This document shows, one piece after another, positions 1 to 7,308 of a DNA stretch of 13,327 bases. The stretch comes from Actinomycetota bacterium (GTDB taxonomy: Bacteria > Actinomycetota > Humimicrobiia > Humimicrobiales > Humimicrobiaceae): the NCBI GenBank assembly GCA_018399435.1, contig JAGYOJ010000017.1, positions 1 through 13,327 on the forward strand, in the 5' to 3' direction. The position numbers were made by a program, and so were the translations under genes. Numbering within the stretch: the first letter of the stretch is position 1; the number at the start of each line of letters is the position of its first letter. The notes beneath the pieces were generated by a model. It was not told where the DNA came from. It did not search any database and worked only from the letters and a program-made list of their open reading frames with translations.

Positions 1-1077
1 GCTTTAGGCAGATTTGCGGTTTTTTCACTGGGAATTATGCCCTATATTACTGCTACAATTATAATGCAATTGCTTCAGGTAGTTATACCAAAGCTTGAAC
101 AATTGGCAAAACAGGGAGAGTATGGAAGAAGAAAGATAAACCAAATATCAAGGTATCTTACTGGAGGCTTAGCGCTAATGCAGTCAATAGCAATGGTATT
201 TTACTTTAGAAACTTTGGCGCTATCCCAAATTTTGATTTCATGCATGTTAGTTTAATTGTGTTAACCTTGACTGCGGGCACAGTAATTATAATGTGGCTT
301 GGTGAATTAATAAATGTCCATGGAATTGGAAACGGCATATCCTTAATTATTTTTGCTTCAATTGTTTCTAGATTGCCTGGCCAGATGATTAGCTTGTTTA
401 GGTTAAGAGGAACGGACCTTATATTTGTAGCTTTCTTTTTTATTCTAGCTATTGGTGTTGTAATGGCTATTATATTAATCCAGCAGGGTGAAAGAAGAAT
501 CCCTGTACAATATGCAAAGCGTGTTGTGGGCAGAAAAGTATTCGGCGGACAAAGCACATACATACCTTTAAAGGTTAACCAGTCTGGTGTTATGCCCATA
601 ATTTTAGCGGTAGCTGTATTGCTTTTCCCAGCAACTATTGCTCAATTTATACCTAATAGGTGGCTGCAAAGCTTTGCAGATGCATTAAGCGCAACTAGGG
701 GGGGAGCTATAAATCCTATCTATGCGGTTACATATACAGTTTTAATCATCGTTTTTGCATATTTTTATACTGCTATTACTTTTAATCCGGTTGATACAGC
801 AGATAATTTGAGAAAGTATGGAGGCTTTATCCCTGGAATTAGGCCAGGAAGAAATACTGCAGACTATCTTTCTAATATTTTAAATAGAATTACTTTGCCA
901 GGGGCAGTATTTTTAGCAATAGTAGCATTGCTGCCTGAAATTTTGATAAATTATATGGGCTTACCCTTTAGGTTCGGAGGCACCTCTATAATTATTGCAG
1001 TAGGTGTATCACTAGAGACTATGAAACAGCTGGAGTCCCAGCTAACCATGAGGGATTATGAAGGATTCTTGAAATGA
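1..1077 (+). CDS. secY: Protein translocase subunit SecY (5' end outside window)
   Basis: SecY is the membrane channel of the Sec translocon and exports unfolded preproteins with SecE, SecG and SecA. The reading frame is open from base 1 (ALGRFAVFSLGIMPYITATI), so the gene starts upstream; 358 codons are visible, covering roughly TM2 to the C-terminus. Family hallmarks are the YGRRKINQISRYLT cytosolic segment, the GNGISLIIFASI helix, the QQGERRIPVQYAKR loop followed by GGQSTYIPLKVN, and FNPVDTADNLRKYGGFIPGIRPG ahead of the last helices. Many hydrophobic segments alternate with basic loops, as expected. The Met at base 37 is an internal residue of a conserved segment, not a start. The stop overlaps the adk start (ATGA), implying translational coupling. 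Its position at the end of the ribosomal-protein cluster is typical. Confidence 0.97.
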   Translation, partial: ALGRFAVFSLGIMPYITATIIMQLLQVVIPKLEQLAKQGEYGRRKINQISRYLTGGLALMQSIAMVFYFRNFGAIPNFDFMHVSLIVLTLTAGTVIIMWLGELINVHGIGNGISLIIFASIVSRLPGQMISLFRLRGTDLIFVAFFFILAIGVVMAIILIQQGERRIPVQYAKRVVGRKVFGGQSTYIPLKVNQSGVMPIILAVAVLLFPATIAQFIPNRWLQSFADALSATRGGAINPIYAVTYTVLIIVFAYFYTAITFNPVDTADNLRKYGGFIPGIRPGRNTADYLSNILNRITLPGAVFLAIVALLPEILINYMGLPFRFGGTSIIIAVGVSLETMKQLESQLTMRDYEGFLK

Positions 1078-1703
1078 TTGTCATATTGCTAGGCCCGCCT
1101 GGAGCAGGTAAGGGGACCCAGGCTAAAAAGATAAGTGAAAAATTTAATATCCCCCATATTTCCACTGGAGATATTTTGAGGGAAGAAATAAAAGCGGAAA
1201 CCAGGCTAGGAAGAAAAGCAAAAGAAAATGTTGAAGCAGGTAAATTAGTTCCAGACAAAGTTATTTTAGATATAATAGAAAAGGAAATCCGAAAAAGTAA
1301 AAACCGGGACGGCTTGATATTAGACGGATTCCCAAGGACTATACAGCAAGCGAAAATGTTAGATGGGATGTTAGAGGATTTAGATTTTTCTATTGATAAA
1401 GTTGTAAATATAGAAGTTGATAAAAAGGAATTGGTCAAAAGATTAAGCAGTAGAAGATTGTGTAAGTCATGCAAGCAGATTACCAGGGTGGATGATGAGA
1501 GCAAGAATATATGCCCTGAATGCGGGGGGAAATTAATTAAAAGAAAAGATGATGACATAAAAGTGATTAAGAAAAGGCTAGAAGTTTATAGGAAGCAGAC
1601 AGAACCTTTAATTGATTATTACCAATCAAAAGAGGTTTTAATAAATGTAGATGGCGATGCTTCTGAGCCGGTGGTTACTGAAAGGATCTTAAGCGCTTTA
1701 TGA
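1074..1703 (+). CDS. adk: Adenylate kinase, zinc-LID type
   Basis: Adenylate kinase interconverts ATP + AMP and 2 ADP in the cytoplasm. The 209-residue length is close to the long bacterial form. The P-loop GPPGAGKGT is at residues 7-15, the AMP-binding STGDILREE at 30-38, and DGFPRT at 84-89. The LID domain carries two Cys pairs (C130/C133 and C147/C150), the four-cysteine structural zinc site typical of Gram-positive-type Adk. The ATG start overlaps the secY stop and the TGA stop overlaps the map start, so the three genes are probably translated as a coupled unit. The secY-adk-map order is conserved in many bacteria, which leaves little doubt about identity. Confidence 0.98.
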   Translation: MIVILLGPPGAGKGTQAKKISEKFNIPHISTGDILREEIKAETRLGRKAKENVEAGKLVPDKVILDIIEKEIRKSKNRDGLILDGFPRTIQQAKMLDGMLEDLDFSIDKVVNIEVDKKELVKRLSSRRLCKSCKQITRVDDESKNICPECGGKLIKRKDDDIKVIKKRLEVYRKQTEPLIDYYQSKEVLINVDGDASEPVVTERILSAL

Positions 1704-2464
1704 TAATATGTAAGACATCTGCTGAAATAGAAAAAATGAAGGAATCTGCTAAAATAGTAGCCGCAGTTCTTTTAAAAATTGAAGATATAATAAAGCCGGG
1801 AATAACTACAAAGTATTTAGATGAAGTTGCTGAAAAAATAATATATAAAAGGAAAGCAGAACCAGTTTTTAAGGGATACCTGGGAAGGCTTTCAGATGTT
1901 CCTTTCCCAAGCAGCATATGCGCATCTATTAATGATGAAGTTGTACATGGAATCCCAAGCAGCAGAAAAATTAAAGATGGAGACCTAGTTTCTATTGATG
2001 TGGGGGTAAAATATAATGGGTATTGTGGCGATGCTGCAAGAAGCTTTTTAATTGGAGATGTAAGTGGCGAGGTAAAAGCTCTTTGGAAAGCTACCAGGGA
2101 AGCCCTTGATTTAAGCATAGAAAAGTGCAATATTGGGGGAAGGCTTTCAGACCTTTCCCATGCTATAGAAAAAAGGGCCAAGGAAAGTGGATTTTCTGTA
2201 GTCAAGGATTTTGTAGGGCATGGAATTGGAAAAGACATGCATGAGGATCCACAAATACTAAATTACGGGCCTCCCGGAAAAGGACCGGTTTTAAAAAAGG
2301 GCATGGTTTTTGCAATAGAGCCGATGCTCAATATTGGCAAAAGTGGCGTTAAAATTTTAGATGATAAGTGGACAGTGTCAACTAAAGATGGTAAAGTTTC
2401 TTGCCATTTTGAGGATATGGTTGCAATAACTGGTGATGGGCCTATTATTCTTACTAGATTATAA
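1700..2464 (+). CDS. map: Methionine aminopeptidase, type I
   Basis: Map removes the initiator Met from nascent proteins in the cytosol, using a dinuclear metal centre. The 254-residue protein shows the pita-bread ligand set: D100 (VSIDVG), D111 (GYCGDAARSF), H174 (FVGHGIG), E207 (AIEPML) and E238 (CHFEDM), plus the substrate-contacting H83 (DEVVHGIP). No N-terminal SH3 zinc extension is present, so it is the short type Ia form. The residue after the last Glu ligand is Asp (FEDM), where many family members have His (FEHT); the ligands themselves are intact. The ATG start overlaps the adk stop (ATGA). A gap with a promoter-like sequence follows before infA. Confidence 0.97.
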   Translation: MIICKTSAEIEKMKESAKIVAAVLLKIEDIIKPGITTKYLDEVAEKIIYKRKAEPVFKGYLGRLSDVPFPSSICASINDEVVHGIPSSRKIKDGDLVSIDVGVKYNGYCGDAARSFLIGDVSGEVKALWKATREALDLSIEKCNIGGRLSDLSHAIEKRAKESGFSVVKDFVGHGIGKDMHEDPQILNYGPPGKGPVLKKGMVFAIEPMLNIGKSGVKILDDKWTVSTKDGKVSCHFEDMVAITGDGPIILTRL

Positions 2465-2491
2465 AAAATGAGTAGACATGGATGGGATTTT

Positions 2492-2519
2492 TTGATACCC
2501 TACGTGTTTGTGCTCTAAT
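2492..2519 (+). promoter_or_regulatory. Candidate sigma70-type promoter for infA and downstream ribosomal genes
   Basis: TTGATA (2492-2497) and TCTAAT (2514-2519) match the -35 and -10 consensus in five of six positions each, 16 bases apart. TG at 2511-2512, one base before the -10, gives an extended -10. This lies in the largest untranslated gap of the ribosomal cluster (2465-2536). Transcription would start near 2525-2527, at the edge of the infA Shine-Dalgarno sequence, leaving a very short leader. This is motif matching by eye; the gap could also simply be transcribed through from secY. Confidence 0.45.
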
Positions 2520-2523
2520 TAAA

Positions 2524-2539
2524 GAGGGGGATAAAAATT
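2524..2539 (+). promoter_or_regulatory. Ribosome binding site setting an ATT start for infA
   Basis: GAGGGGG at 2524-2530 is a strong Shine-Dalgarno sequence. The only initiation-like codon at normal distance is ATT at 2537-2539, six bases downstream, in frame with the IF1 sequence SKKEGIIEAEG. The upstream in-frame alternative ATA (2531) abuts the Shine-Dalgarno, and an in-frame TAA at 2516-2518 closes the frame further up. There is no ATG, GTG or TTG before the conserved N-terminus. Confidence 0.75.
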
Positions 2540-2758
2540 AGTAAAAAAGAAGGCATTATTGAAGCTGAAGGTACGATACTGGAAGCTTTGCCAAATGCGA
2601 TGTTTAGAGTTGAATTGGATAATGGTCATAAGGTGCTTGCTCATATATCCGGAAAAATGCGTATGCATTATATAAAGATATTGCCAGGGGATAAGGTAAA
2701 AGTTGAAATATCTCCTTATGATTTAAGCCGGGGCAGAATAACATATAGAAAAAAATAA
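2537..2758 (+). CDS. infA: Translation initiation factor IF-1 (ATT start)
   Basis: IF-1 is a single OB-fold (S1-like) protein that binds the 30S A site and works with IF-2 and IF-3 during initiation. Translation from ATT gives 73 residues: SKKEGIIEAEGTILEALPN, then FRVELDNGHKVLAHISGKMR, then a segment containing YIKILPGDKVKVE and ending PYDLSRGRITYRKK. This matches IF-1 end to end and at the usual 72-73 residue length. The first conventional codon is the internal ATG of PNAMF, which would remove about 21 conserved residues and destroy the first strand of the fold, so ATT is the supported start. A strong GAGGGGG Shine-Dalgarno sits six bases upstream. Its place between map and rpmJ is canonical. 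Gene finders limited to ATG/GTG/TTG would miss or truncate it. Confidence 0.93.
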   Translation: MSKKEGIIEAEGTILEALPNAMFRVELDNGHKVLAHISGKMRMHYIKILPGDKVKVEISPYDLSRGRITYRKK

Positions 2759-2775
2759 TATAAGAGGTAATAAAA

Positions 2776-2889
2776 ATGAAGGTTAAACCATCTGTAAAAA
2801 AAATCTGCAATAATTGCAGGATTATAAGAAGAGAGGGTAAAGTTATGGTTATATGTAAAAACCCTCGTCATAAACAGAAACAAGGTTAA
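2776..2889 (+). CDS. rpmJ: 50S ribosomal protein L36
   Basis: L36 is the smallest protein of the large ribosomal subunit. The 37-codon ORF begins MKVKPSVKKICNNC and ends NPRHKQKQG, an essentially canonical L36. It has the C-type zinc ribbon: C11, C14, C27 and H32. An AGAGG Shine-Dalgarno at 2763-2767 lies eight bases before the ATG. The gene sits between infA and rpsM, its standard place. The zinc-binding form suggests no zinc-independent replacement at this locus. Confidence 0.97.
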   Translation: MKVKPSVKKICNNCRIIRREGKVMVICKNPRHKQKQG

Positions 2890-2901
2890 GGAGGTTTTAA
2901 A

Positions 2902-3282
2902 TTGGCTAGAATAGCAGGAGTAGATATACCTAGAGATAAACATATAAATATAGCTTTAACTTATATATATGGAATTGGTAAGCCGAAAGCTAATAAAATA
3001 TTAGAAGACCTAAAAATAAAAAAGGATTTGGACACCAAGGACCTTAGTGATGGTGAAATTTCAAAAATCAGGGAATACATAGAGTCAAATGTAAAAGTCG
3101 AAGGTGATCTTAGAAGAGAAGTTACCCAAAATATTAAAAGGCTAATTGAGGTAAATTCTTATAAAGGCATTAGGCACAAAAGAGGCTTGCCGGTAAGGGG
3201 ACAAAGAACCCATACTAATGCCAGGACTAGAAAAGGCAAAAAGAGATCTGTGGGAGTTAGAAGTAGAAGTCAAACAGCTTAA
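2902..3282 (+). CDS. rpsM: 30S ribosomal protein S13
   Basis: S13 sits in the head of the 30S subunit and contacts the P-site tRNA and the 50S subunit. The 126 residues begin MARIAGVDIPRDKHINIALT and contain the helix-two-turn-helix segment YIYGIGKPKANKIL. They end in the basic tail GIRHKRGLPVRGQRTHTNAR followed by TRKGKK, all typical of S13 at normal length. The start is TTG (2902-2904), fixed by the universal MARIAGV N-terminus and the AAGGAGG Shine-Dalgarno at 2888-2894, seven bases upstream. It follows rpmJ by 12 bases and precedes rpsK by 15. Confidence 0.98.
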   Translation: MARIAGVDIPRDKHINIALTYIYGIGKPKANKILEDLKIKKDLDTKDLSDGEISKIREYIESNVKVEGDLRREVTQNIKRLIEVNSYKGIRHKRGLPVRGQRTHTNARTRKGKKRSVGVRSRSQTA

Positions 3283-3297
3283 TCAGGAGGTTAAATT

Positions 3298-3693
3298 TTG
3301 GCGAAGAAAACACCAAAAAAGAAGTTAAGAAAGAAAAAAAAGAAAAATATTGCGTATGGTATTGCGCATATACAGTCTACATTTAACAATACTATAGTAA
3401 ATATTACAGACACTAAAGGAAATACCATAGCCTGGGGGAGTGCAGGGGCTAAAGGCTTTAAAGGCTCGAGAAAAAGCACGCCTTTTGCTGCACAAATAAC
3501 GGCTACAGAAGTAGCCAGGGAAGCTCAGGAGCACGGAATTTCAAAGGTAGACGTTAGGGTAAAAGGAGTAGGCTCAGGCAGAGAAACAGCAGTTAGATCA
3601 CTTCAAGCTGCAGGCATTGAAATTGGGTCAGTTATAGACGTGACTCCTGTACCCCATAATGGGTGCAGATTGCCTAAAAGAAGAAGAGTGTAA
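3298..3693 (+). CDS. rpsK: 30S ribosomal protein S11
   Basis: S11 lies on the 30S platform near the Shine-Dalgarno/anti-Shine-Dalgarno helix. After a very lysine-rich N-terminus (residues 2-16), the 131-residue protein shows IAHIQSTFNNTIVNITD, then KGSRKSTPFAAQ, VRVKGVGSGRETAVRSLQ, and the C-terminal DVTPVPHNGCRLPKRRRV, all diagnostic of S11. It starts with TTG at 3298, seven bases after an AGGAGG Shine-Dalgarno (3285-3290). Its order after rpsM and before rpsD is standard. Confidence 0.98.
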   Translation: MAKKTPKKKLRKKKKKNIAYGIAHIQSTFNNTIVNITDTKGNTIAWGSAGAKGFKGSRKSTPFAAQITATEVAREAQEHGISKVDVRVKGVGSGRETAVRSLQAAGIEIGSVIDVTPVPHNGCRLPKRRRV

Positions 3694-3720
3694 AAGTATA
3701 AAAAGGGGTTTTTTAGTAAA

Positions 3721-4347
3721 ATGACTAAAACAAAAGAATCAGTTTGTAAATTATGTAGAAGAGAAAAACAAAAATTATTTTTAAAAGGCCAAAGGTGCTT
3801 TACTGATAAATGTGCATTGGAAAGAAAGCCATATTCTCCTGGAGAAAAAGCTAAGAGGCGTACTATTGAATCTGAATATTATGGCCAGCTAAGGGAGAAG
3901 CAAAAGGCAAAAAGATATTATGGCTTAAGGGAGCAACAGTTTAGAAATTATTATGAGAAATCAGTGAAAAAAAGAGGCGTTACTGGAGAAACATTGCTCC
4001 AAATGCTGGAAACAAGATTAGACAATATTGTTTATCTTATGGGTTTTGCGTCTTCAAGGCCATTAGGTAAACAATTAATTGGGCATGGGCATGTTATGGT
4101 TGATGGAAAAGTAGTAGATATCCCTTCTTTCCTAGTTAAAGAAAGCCAGGAAATTAGTATTAATCCATCAAGCGCAGATATAGTTCCTGTAATTGAATCA
4201 AAGGAAAGTGCTGCAAGCCTTACTCCACCAGATTGGCTGGAGGTAGACTTGGAACATTTAAAAGGTAAAGTGTTGAGATTGCCTAACCGCGATGAAATTA
4301 AAGCACCTATAAATGAACGAATAATTGTAGAGCTATATTCTAAATAG
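3721..4347 (+). CDS. rpsD: 30S ribosomal protein S4, zinc-binding form
   Basis: S4 is a primary 16S rRNA binder that nucleates 30S assembly and, in some bacteria, represses its own operon. The 208-residue protein has an N-terminal zinc knuckle (C9, C12, C26, C31), the YYGLREQQFRNYYEKSVKK core, and the S4 RNA-binding motif LETRLDNIVYLMGFASSRP to GHVMVDGKVVDIPS (residues about 97-140). It ends in NERIIVELYSK. All are typical. The four-cysteine type indicates a zinc-dependent paralogue. The ribosome binding site is weak: AGGGG (3702-3706) lies about 14 bases from the ATG across a T-run, unlike its neighbours. rpsD between rpsK and rpoA is the common alpha-operon order. Confidence 0.97.
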   Translation: MTKTKESVCKLCRREKQKLFLKGQRCFTDKCALERKPYSPGEKAKRRTIESEYYGQLREKQKAKRYYGLREQQFRNYYEKSVKKRGVTGETLLQMLETRLDNIVYLMGFASSRPLGKQLIGHGHVMVDGKVVDIPSFLVKESQEISINPSSADIVPVIESKESAASLTPPDWLEVDLEHLKGKVLRLPNRDEIKAPINERIIVELYSK

Positions 4348-4359
4348 AATATTTTGCTT

Positions 4360-4378
4360 GGGAGGTAGATTTAAATTG
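4360..4378 (+). promoter_or_regulatory. Ribosome binding site deciding the TTG start of rpoA
   Basis: GGGAGG at 4360-4365 is followed ten bases later by TTG (4376-4378). The upstream in-frame TTG at 4358 overlaps the Shine-Dalgarno and cannot be the start. The downstream in-frame ATG at 4385 is about 19 bases away, too far for normal initiation. This supports TTG 4376 as the rpoA start. Confidence 0.65.
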
Positions 4379-5314
4379 CTAAAAATGCAAAAACCAAATG
4401 TTAAAATTAAGAGCCAAGATGATATACATGGCGAATTTATTATAGAGCCTCTTGAAAGGGGTTTTGGCCATACACTAGGTAATTCTATAAGAAGGGTACT
4501 CTTATCCTCAATTGAAGGTGTTGGTGTGTCTAGGATAAAAATTGAAGGAGTTGAACACGAATTTTCAACAATTGAGGGAATGAAAGAAGATATACTTGAG
4601 TTTGTGGCAAATTTAAAGGGCATTGTTTTCCAAATGGAAGGCGATGAACCTGTGAAAATAAGGCTGGAAAAGAAAGGCCCTGGTGCGGTAAAAGCATCAG
4701 ATATAAATTTGACTTCAGAAATTGAGATTATAAATCCAGATGCATATATTGCAACCTTAACTAAGAAAAGCCATTTAAAAGCTGATTTAATATTGGAGAG
4801 GGGCAAAGGCTATAGGCTGGCTAGCGAAAATTCAGTTGAGGGGGATGATATAGGTGTTATACCATTAGATACAATTTTTTCCCCTATAAAAAATGTTTCT
4901 TTTAAGGTTGAGAATACAAGAGTTGGCCAGATGACTAATTTTGATAAATTAACATTGTTTATAGATACGAACGGTAGCCTAAAACCTGAAGAGGCACTTA
5001 GCAAAGCGTCTAAGATAATAAATGATTACATGTCTTTGCTAATTGATCTTTCAGATAAGGCAAATAAAAATGATCCTATATTTGAAGAAGTTCAGGAAGA
5101 AGAAGAAAAGCCAGAATACCCCTCCATAGATGAGTTAGAACTTTCAGTAAGGGCTTATAATTGCCTAAAAAGGGAAGGTATAGATACGGTAGAGAAGCTA
5201 TTGGATTATAGTGAAGATGAGCTTCTTGACATAAGGAATTTTGGCCAAAAATCTATTCAGGAAGTTAAAGATAAAGTAAAAGAATTAGGGCTATCTTTTA
5301 AGAGTAAAAAGTAG
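4376..5314 (+). CDS. rpoA: DNA-directed RNA polymerase alpha subunit
   Basis: The alpha subunit dimer is the assembly platform of RNA polymerase and contacts UP elements and activators through its C-terminal domain. About 312 residues are encoded from TTG 4376. The N-terminal domain shows GEFIIEPLERGFGHTLGNSI and RRVLLSSIEGVGVSRIKIEG, with FSTIEGMKEDILEFVANLKG, the dimerisation and beta/beta' contact region. An acidic linker (EEVQEEEEKPEYPS) leads to the C-terminal domain LELSVRAYNCLKREGI and LDIRNFGQKSIQEVKDKV, containing the DNA-contacting Arg of the SVR motif. Domain order and length are normal. An ATG nine bases further on (4385) is an alternative start but is too far from the Shine-Dalgarno. 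Confidence 0.97.
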   Translation: MLKMQKPNVKIKSQDDIHGEFIIEPLERGFGHTLGNSIRRVLLSSIEGVGVSRIKIEGVEHEFSTIEGMKEDILEFVANLKGIVFQMEGDEPVKIRLEKKGPGAVKASDINLTSEIEIINPDAYIATLTKKSHLKADLILERGKGYRLASENSVEGDDIGVIPLDTIFSPIKNVSFKVENTRVGQMTNFDKLTLFIDTNGSLKPEEALSKASKIINDYMSLLIDLSDKANKNDPIFEEVQEEEEKPEYPSIDELELSVRAYNCLKREGIDTVEKLLDYSEDELLDIRNFGQKSIQEVKDKVKELGLSFKSKK

Positions 5315-5331
5315 ATCAGGAGAAAATTATT

Positions 5332-5685
5332 ATGGTGATACCAAAAAAAGGAAAAAAGTTTGGTGGAAGTAGCAGTCACCAAAAATCAATGATGGCTAAT
5401 ATGGCTATATCTTTATTTAAAAGCGGAAGGATAAAAACAACGCTGCCCAAGGCTAAGCACTTAAGGGGCTTTATAGATAAGCTGGTAAATATGGCAAAAG
5501 AAGACAATCTAGCCTCTAGGAGGAACTGTTTGAGGCTGCTTAAAAATTATAAAGCTGTACAACTATTATTTAATGAAGTAGCGCCAAGATTATATGAAAG
5601 AAGTAGCGGGTTTACCAGAATAATTAAATATAAGAAAAGACTTGGTGATGGCGCGCAGTTAGTTATAATGGAACTTGTTGAATAA
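5332..5685 (+). CDS. rplQ: 50S ribosomal protein L17
   Basis: L17 is a large-subunit protein near the peptide exit region. The 117 residues contain GGSSSHQKSMMANMAISLFK and SGRIKTTLPKAKHLRGFIDK, and end with RSSGFTRIIKYKKRLGDGAQ then LVIMELVE, all diagnostic. The first residues (VIPKKGKKFGG) differ from the RHRKAGRKLGR opening of proteobacterial and Bacillus L17 and resemble the actinobacterial opening, a hint about taxonomy. ATG at 5332 follows an AGGAG Shine-Dalgarno (5318-5322). It directly follows rpoA, as is near-universal. The ECF transporter genes often found next in Firmicutes are absent. Confidence 0.97.
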   Translation: MVIPKKGKKFGGSSSHQKSMMANMAISLFKSGRIKTTLPKAKHLRGFIDKLVNMAKEDNLASRRNCLRLLKNYKAVQLLFNEVAPRLYERSSGFTRIIKYKKRLGDGAQLVIMELVE

Positions 5686-5699
5686 AGTGTTGTTTGAAA

Positions 5700-6440
5700 A
5701 TGAAAAATTATATGGCTGTTGTTGAATATGACGGAACAGGCTATAGCGGATTTCAAATCCAGCCTGGAGATATTCCTACAATAGCAGGAGAGTTAAAGCG
5801 GGTCCTTAGCAGAGTTTTATGCCAGGATATTAATTTTAGTTATTCTGGAAGAACAGATGCTGGGGTTCATGCTCTTTATCAAGTTATAAATTTTAAATTT
5901 GGCCAAGAGATCGATCTTTATAAGTTTAAGTGGTCAGTTAATTCCTTATTGCCGGAAAATATAGGTATTAGGAAGATAAATAAAGTTAATAATGAATTTG
6001 ATGCAAGGAAAAGCGCAAAGCGCAGGGAATATAGTTACTATATTGTAAATGGTAATTTCCAGAGTGTTTTTTTGAAAAAATATAGCATATTGATTGCTAA
6101 GGAGCTAGATCTAGAATTAATGGAAAAAGCATGCAAGCTATTTGTTGGGAAGAAAGATTTTAAAGCTTTTAGCAAGGCTTGCGGGGGCAGCAATAATACT
6201 GTCAGGATTGTTTATAAGTTTGATTTAATTAAATCTAGCGATAATTTGATTATATTTAATATAGCAGCAGATTCTTTTTTATATAATATGGTTAGAATTA
6301 TTGTTGCCACTGTTTTAGATTTAGGCATGAAAAATAGAAATATTGAAAGCATTAAACAAGCTTTTAAAAAGAAGGATAGAAAATTGAGCGAAAGGCCTGT
6401 TGAGGCAAAAGGATTGTTTCTTACAAAGGTACTTTATTGA
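5700..6440 (+). CDS. truA: tRNA pseudouridine(38-40) synthase
   Basis: TruA isomerises uridines 38-40 in tRNA anticodon stems to pseudouridine. From ATG 5700 the protein is 246 residues, the normal length. It shows YDGTGYSGFQIQP at residues 10-22, the catalytic-aspartate motif GRTDAGVHA with D53, FDARKSAKRREYSYYI (about 100-115), DFKAFSKA, and FLYNMVRIIVATVLDLG near the C-terminus. The last motif matches the usual FL-x-x-MVR-x-[IL]-V signature. An in-frame TTG two codons upstream (5694) is an equally possible start; neither has a clear Shine-Dalgarno, so translation may be coupled to rplQ, 14 bases upstream. The rplQ-truA-rplM-rpsI order is conserved in many Gram-positive bacteria. Confidence 0.95.
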   Translation: MKNYMAVVEYDGTGYSGFQIQPGDIPTIAGELKRVLSRVLCQDINFSYSGRTDAGVHALYQVINFKFGQEIDLYKFKWSVNSLLPENIGIRKINKVNNEFDARKSAKRREYSYYIVNGNFQSVFLKKYSILIAKELDLELMEKACKLFVGKKDFKAFSKACGGSNNTVRIVYKFDLIKSSDNLIIFNIAADSFLYNMVRIIVATVLDLGMKNRNIESIKQAFKKKDRKLSERPVEAKGLFLTKVLY

Positions 6441-6456
6441 TTATTGGAGGGTAATT

Positions 6457-6900
6457 ATGGTAGATGCAGGATTAAAAACATATAATGCAAAAAAGGGAGA
6501 AATAGATAGAAAATGGTATTTAGTTGATGCCAGCGGTGTAGTTTTGGGCAAGCTTGCAACTGAAATAGCCAAAATAATTAGAGGGAAAAATAAGCCTATT
6601 TTTACCCCAAACGTTGATTGTGGTGATTATGTAGTTGTAATAAATGCAGAAAAAATAAAGGTTTCTGGAAAGAAATTGCAGGACAAAAAATATTATAGGC
6701 ACTCTGGCTATATTGGAAATATGAAGACGGAAACTCTTGGTGAGAAATTAAAGAGGAAACCAGAGGAAGTAATAAGGATAGCAGTTAAGGGGATGCTTCC
6801 ACATAATAAACTGAACCGGGCAGTAATAAAGAAGCTAAAAGTTTATAAGGGAAGCAAGCATCCACATGAAGCACAGAAACCTGAAAAATTAGATATTTGA
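6457..6900 (+). CDS. rplM: 50S ribosomal protein L13
   Basis: L13 is an early-assembly protein of the 50S subunit. The 147-residue protein shows RKWYLVDASGVVLGKLATEI, RGKNKPIFTPNVDCGDYVVV and INAEKIKVSGKK, followed by KYYRHSGYIG and GMLPHNKLNRAVIKKLKVYK, ending in the KGSKHPHEAQKPE region. All are L13 signatures. ATG 6457 is chosen because GGAGG (6446-6450) lies six bases upstream and the family starts just before WYLVDA; the frame is open further up inside truA, but that extension is not conserved. The rpsI Shine-Dalgarno begins immediately after its TGA stop, so rplM and rpsI are a tight pair. Confidence 0.97.
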   Translation: MVDAGLKTYNAKKGEIDRKWYLVDASGVVLGKLATEIAKIIRGKNKPIFTPNVDCGDYVVVINAEKIKVSGKKLQDKKYYRHSGYIGNMKTETLGEKLKRKPEEVIRIAVKGMLPHNKLNRAVIKKLKVYKGSKHPHEAQKPEKLDI

Positions 6901-6912
6901 GGAGGATAAAAG

Positions 6913-7308
6913 TTGGTAGATAAGGTTAGCTATAAAGCGACAGGAAAAAGAAAGAATGCAATTGCAAAAGTAGAATTAGTCCCAGGCGATGGGAAAATAA
7001 TTGCAAATGGCAAGGGATTTGAAGAATATTTCCCAAGGCAGTCCCTTAGGCATGTTATTGTTGAACCATTGAAGTTAACTGGCACTGACAAAGCTTATAA
7101 CATTATTGTAAATATGCAAGGCGGCGGAATCTCTGCCCAGGCAGATGCATTAAAGCATGGTATTTCTAAAGCATTGCTTGAAATAAATGGAGAGTATAGG
7201 CAAATTTTGAAAAAAGCCGGTTTTCTTACCAGGGACTCCCGTGAAAAAGAGAGAAAAAAATATGGCCTTAAGAAAGCAAGAAAAAGGCCACAGTTCTCAA
7301 AGAGGTAA
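6913..7308 (+). CDS. rpsI: 30S ribosomal protein S9
   Basis: S9 sits in the 30S head and its C-terminal tail reaches the P-site tRNA. The 131-residue sequence shows ATGKRKNAIAKVELVPGDGK, FEEYFPRQSLRHVIVEPL, MQGGGISAQADALKHGISKA and the universal tail KKARKRPQFSKR. The start is TTG at 6913, seven bases after GGAGG (6901-6905), which directly follows the rplM stop. Pairing with rplM is near-universal. Its 3' end contains the probable ribosome binding site of the next gene. Confidence 0.98.
   Translation: MVDKVSYKATGKRKNAIAKVELVPGDGKIIANGKGFEEYFPRQSLRHVIVEPLKLTGTDKAYNIIVNMQGGGISAQADALKHGISKALLEINGEYRQILKKAGFLTRDSREKERKKYGLKKARKRPQFSKR

Noticed and set aside
201..599. Long open frames on the - strand, here and opposite most other genes.
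   Set aside because: Each lies antisense to a clear conserved gene, has no recognisable motif or ribosome binding site, and reflects the codon bias of the sense gene.
2468..2518. A 16-codon ORF (MSRHGWDFLIPYVFVL) upstream of infA, as a possible leader peptide.
   Set aside because: No Shine-Dalgarno precedes it, its codons (CCC, TAC, GTG, CTC) are unlike the genes around it, and it overlaps the promoter-like hexamers.
3699..3714. AAAAAGGGGTTTTTT between rpsK and rpsD as an intrinsic terminator.
   Set aside because: The stem would be only A-T pairs with a G-only loop; no GC-rich stem, and it lies inside a conserved operon.
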